A DNA stretch of 64,000 nucleotides. It comes from Streptomyces sp. R21 (lineage in GTDB: Bacteria; Actinomycetota; Actinomycetes; Streptomycetales; Streptomycetaceae). Below the pieces are notes generated by a model. That model worked only from the letters and a program-made list of their open reading frames with translations. It ran no database searches and was not told the DNA's origin. Location: the NCBI RefSeq assembly GCF_041051975.1, contig NZ_CP163435.1, forward strand, positions 8,524,501 to 8,588,500, read 5' to 3'. Positions 61,879 through 64,000 of this stretch are shown one piece after another (within the stretch, counting starts at the first letter, position 1; each line of letters opens with the position of its first letter). The translations under genes were made by a program, and so were the position numbers.

Positions 61879-63317
61879 AGGATCGCCCCCGGCGTGTAGC
61901 CCGCGGCCTCCGGGTGCTGCTTGGCGATCTCCTCGATGCGGCCGACGACGACGGCGACCTGGTCCGCGGCGGCACCGGTGAAGGACAGCTTGTCGGCCAT
62001 CAGCTCGTCGAGCTGGGCGCGGTTCAGCGGGATGCGCTCGTCCGCGGCGAGCTTGTCGAGCAGCTCGTTGCGCTCGGCGCCCTGCTCGCGCATGGCGAGG
62101 GCCGAGGCGACGGCGTTCTCCTTGATGGCCTCGTGCGCGACCTCGCGGCCGACGCCCGCGCGCACCGCGCCCATCAGCACCTTGGTCGTCGCGAGGAACG
62201 GCAGGTAGCGGTCCAGCTCGCGAGCGACCACGGCCGGGAAGGCGCCGAACTCGTCGAGCACCGTCAGGAAGGTCTCCAGCAGACCGTCCAGGGCGAAGAA
62301 CGCGTCGGGGAGCGCCACCCGGCGCACCACCGAACAGGACACGTCACCCTCGTTCCACTGGTCGCCCGCCAGTTCGCCGGTCATCGACGCGTAGCCGCGC
62401 AGGATGACCATCAGGCCGTTGACGCGCTCGCAGGAGCGGGTGTTCATCTTGTGCGGCATCGCGGAGGAGCCGACCTGGCCGGGCTTGAAGCCCTCGGTCA
62501 CCAGCTCGTGCCCGGCCATCAGCCGGATCGTCTTGGCCAGCGAGGACGGCGCGGCGGCCAGCTGCACCAGCGCGGTCACGACCTCGTAGTCCAGCGAGCG
62601 CGGATAGACCTGGCCGACCGAGGTGAACGCCTGCGAGAAGCCCAGGTGCCCGGCGATCCGGTCCTCCAGCTCCGCCAGCTTGGCGGCGTCCCCGCCGAGC
62701 AGGTCGAGCATGTCCTGCGCGGTGCCGACCGGGCCCTTGATGCCGCGCAGCGGGTAGCGGCCGAGCAGCTCCTCGACGCGGCCGTACGCGACGAGCAGCT
62801 CGTCGGCGGCGGTCGCGAAACGCTTGCCGAGGGTGGTGGCCTGCGCCGCCACGTTGTGCGAACGGCCGGCCATGACCAGCTCGGCGTACTCGCCCGCGAG
62901 CTTGCCGAGGCGCGCCAGCACGGCCACCGTGCGGTCGCGCATCAGCTCCAGGGAGAGCCGGACCTGCAGCTGCTCGACGTTCTCGGTGAGGTCCCGGGAC
63001 GTCATGCCCTTGTGGACCTGCTCGTGCCCGGCGAGGTCGTTGAACTCCTCGATCCGTGCCTTCACGTCGTGGCGCGTGACCTTCTCGCGCTCGGCGATCG
63101 AGGCCAGGTCGACCTGGTCGAGCACCCGCTCGTAGTCGGCGAGGGCGGCGTCCGGCACCTCGATCCCCAGGTCCTTCTGGGCACGCAGCACGGCGAGCCA
63201 CAGCTGACGCTCCAGCTTCACCTTCTGCTCGGGGGACCAGAGCACGGCGAGCTCGGTGGAGGCATAGCGTCCGGCGAGGACGTTCGGGATGCGGGGCTTT
63301 GCAGGCGCGGGAGTCAC
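61875..63317 (-). CDS. purB: Adenylosuccinate lyase
   Basis: A 480-residue fumarase/aspartase superfamily enzyme of purine synthesis. It has KGMTSRDLTENVEQLQ, the signature GSSAMPHKMN and GDQWNEGDVSCSVVRRVALPDAF. It cleaves SAICAR and adenylosuccinate to release fumarate. The GTG at 63317 is chosen; TAGAAT lies 8 bases upstream on the minus strand. Its stop overlaps the probable CTG start of mug. Confidence 0.95.
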   Translation of the reverse strand: MTPAPAKPRIPNVLAGRYASTELAVLWSPEQKVKLERQLWLAVLRAQKDLGIEVPDAALADYERVLDQVDLASIAEREKVTRHDVKARIEEFNDLAGHEQVHKGMTSRDLTENVEQLQVRLSLELMRDRTVAVLARLGKLAGEYAELVMAGRSHNVAAQATTLGKRFATAADELLVAYGRVEELLGRYPLRGIKGPVGTAQDMLDLLGGDAAKLAELEDRIAGHLGFSQAFTSVGQVYPRSLDYEVVTALVQLAAAPSSLAKTIRLMAGHELVTEGFKPGQVGSSAMPHKMNTRSCERVNGLMVILRGYASMTGELAGDQWNEGDVSCSVVRRVALPDAFFALDGLLETFLTVLDEFGAFPAVVARELDRYLPFLATTKVLMGAVRAGVGREVAHEAIKENAVASALAMREQGAERNELLDKLAADERIPLNRAQLDELMADKLSFTGAAADQVAVVVGRIEEIAKQHPEAAGYTPGAIL

Positions 63318-63325
63318 GTGTACGG

Positions 63326-63331
63326 ATTCTA
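63326..63331 (-). promoter_or_regulatory. Candidate -10 box (TAGAAT) of purB
   Basis: The minus strand reads TAGAAT, 8 bases, then GTG at 63317. The transcript would have almost no leader. Confidence 0.4.
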
Positions 63332-63412
63332 CTGGCGATTCGTGCAGGCCAGCGCCGCGGGGTTCTTCGTCGGAACCTACGAGCCCGGCGCCGGGGCGTC
63401 GTGAGGCCCGCC

Positions 63413-63751
63413 TCAGGAGGCGTCGGCCAGCTCGGCCAGGATGTCGCCGTGGCACAGCTCGGGGGCGCACCAGCAGGCCAGCGTCTTGCCGCGCAGGGCA
63501 GGTACCCGGGCGAGCAGCTCGGGGCGTTCTTGCAGGTACGCCCGGTACTTCTCCATGACCTCGGCGCGGGTGCCGTCGCGCTTCTTGGTCGCGGTGTCGG
63601 GGGCGAAGGGGTTGTAGAGCGGGTGCTGCGGGAGGTCCCAGTGGCCCATGGTCCAGCGGCGGCCGATGTAGACGAGGTCGGTGGGGGCGTGCTCCAACCG
63701 GGGACCGTACTCGCGGATGTGGCCCTTGAGGTTGATCACGGTGGTGGTCAC
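63413..63751 (-). CDS. DUF4326 family protein
   Basis: A 112-residue protein of the DUF4326 family. YIGRRWTMGHWDLP, HPLYNPFAP and the C-terminal LACWCAPELCHGDILAE (two cysteines and a histidine, possible metal site) are its hallmarks. The function is unknown; homologues often occur in phages as well as chromosomes. The GTG has GGGAG upstream. Confidence 0.85.
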   Translation of the reverse strand: MTTTVINLKGHIREYGPRLEHAPTDLVYIGRRWTMGHWDLPQHPLYNPFAPDTATKKRDGTRAEVMEKYRAYLQERPELLARVPALRGKTLACWCAPELCHGDILAELADAS

Positions 63752-63768
63752 GGGGACTCCCTATCGCA

Positions 63769-64000
63769 TCAGGCCGACGGACCCTCGTACGGCAGCAGAT
63801 CCGGGCGCTTGGCCGGGCGTCCGTCGCCCGAGGAGCGTCCTGTCAGGCGCCGTCCGATCCACGGCAGCAGATGCTGCCTGGCGAAACGGACGTCCGCGGT
63901 CCGGCGTGCGGCCCAGCCCGGTGGCAGGGTGGCGGGCGGCGGCGTACGCCACTCCGTATCCTCCGCCTCGTACCCGAGGGTCTGCCACACGGCCTCGGCG
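63769..64000 (-). CDS. Partial CDS, 3' end of an unrecognised protein
   Basis: An open frame ending in a stop at 63769 and running off the right edge. The visible 77 residues end in VRFARQHLLPWIGRRLTGR, then a Gly/Arg/Pro-rich tail (LLPYEGPSA). A GTG inside it could also be a start. No family is recognised. It lies 17 bases upstream of DUF4326 in the same direction. Confidence 0.5.
   Translation of the reverse strand, partial: AEAVWQTLGYEAEDTEWRTPPPATLPPGWAARRTADVRFARQHLLPWIGRRLTGRSSGDGRPAKRPDLLPYEGPSA

Overview
The window is chromosomal DNA of a Streptomyces-like high-GC actinomycete. GC content is very high with GC-rich third codon positions, GTG and TTG starts are common, secreted proteins carry Tat-type signals, and many start codons sit 6-8 bases after a TANNNT box (leaderless type). 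Gene families typical of the genus are present: Imm21, DUF1206, GAF-ANTAR, Asp23, DIP1984, a type III polyketide cluster and a MocR regulator. About 70 genes are supported. Most are ordinary chromosomal genes, with one small secondary-metabolite cluster, one stress/envelope island and one short patch of decayed sequence.

Left part (0-20 kb). Two tandem paralogous membrane-anchored proteins (91-2177) are followed by a thioesterase and a secreted GH3 glycosidase translationally coupled to a secreted type B carboxylesterase. Then come a DedA protein, a DIP1984 protein, a methyltransferase with a gamma carbonic anhydrase, and a hexapeptide acyltransferase. Two divergent regulator/transporter pairs follow: EamA exporter with XRE-cupin, and CDF exporter with ArsR, both with palindromes in the shared promoter region. 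A phosphotransferase gene has a LacI/CebR-type operator exactly inside its promoter. A CysRS-like remnant protein, a SixA phosphatase and an IMPACT protein complete this part.

Secondary metabolism (20.5-24.2 kb). UbiA prenyltransferase, type III PKS, ICMT-type methyltransferase and FAD monooxygenase match the gene content of clusters for alkyl-O-dihydrogeranyl-methoxyhydroquinones (agqA-D type). A tandem array of a 9-bp Shine-Dalgarno-bearing repeat precedes the methyltransferase.

Stress/envelope island (24.4-34.4 kb). This holds a three-helix-bundle protein, Asp23, a STAS protein, a GNAT, two GAF-ANTAR regulators, two YihY/BrkB membrane proteins, DUF1206, several tiny hydrophobic proteins and CsbD. 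It ends in a decayed gene and an IS transposase fragment.

Right part (35-64 kb). sbcDC is followed by Lrp with rhodanese, an orphan Imm21 protein, SDR, GNAT, a DUF885 peptidase, Lrp with a methionine gamma-lyase-like enzyme, a membrane ACT-GNAT fusion and PhoD. Next are MocR with EamA (the latter reading through into the neighbouring hydrolase gene), an F420-type reductase divergent from an ECF SigJ, GntR facing ROK, a two-component system beside an ABC exporter, mug, purB, DUF4326 and a gene cut by the right edge.

All functions are inferred from motifs and family knowledge; no database search was run.
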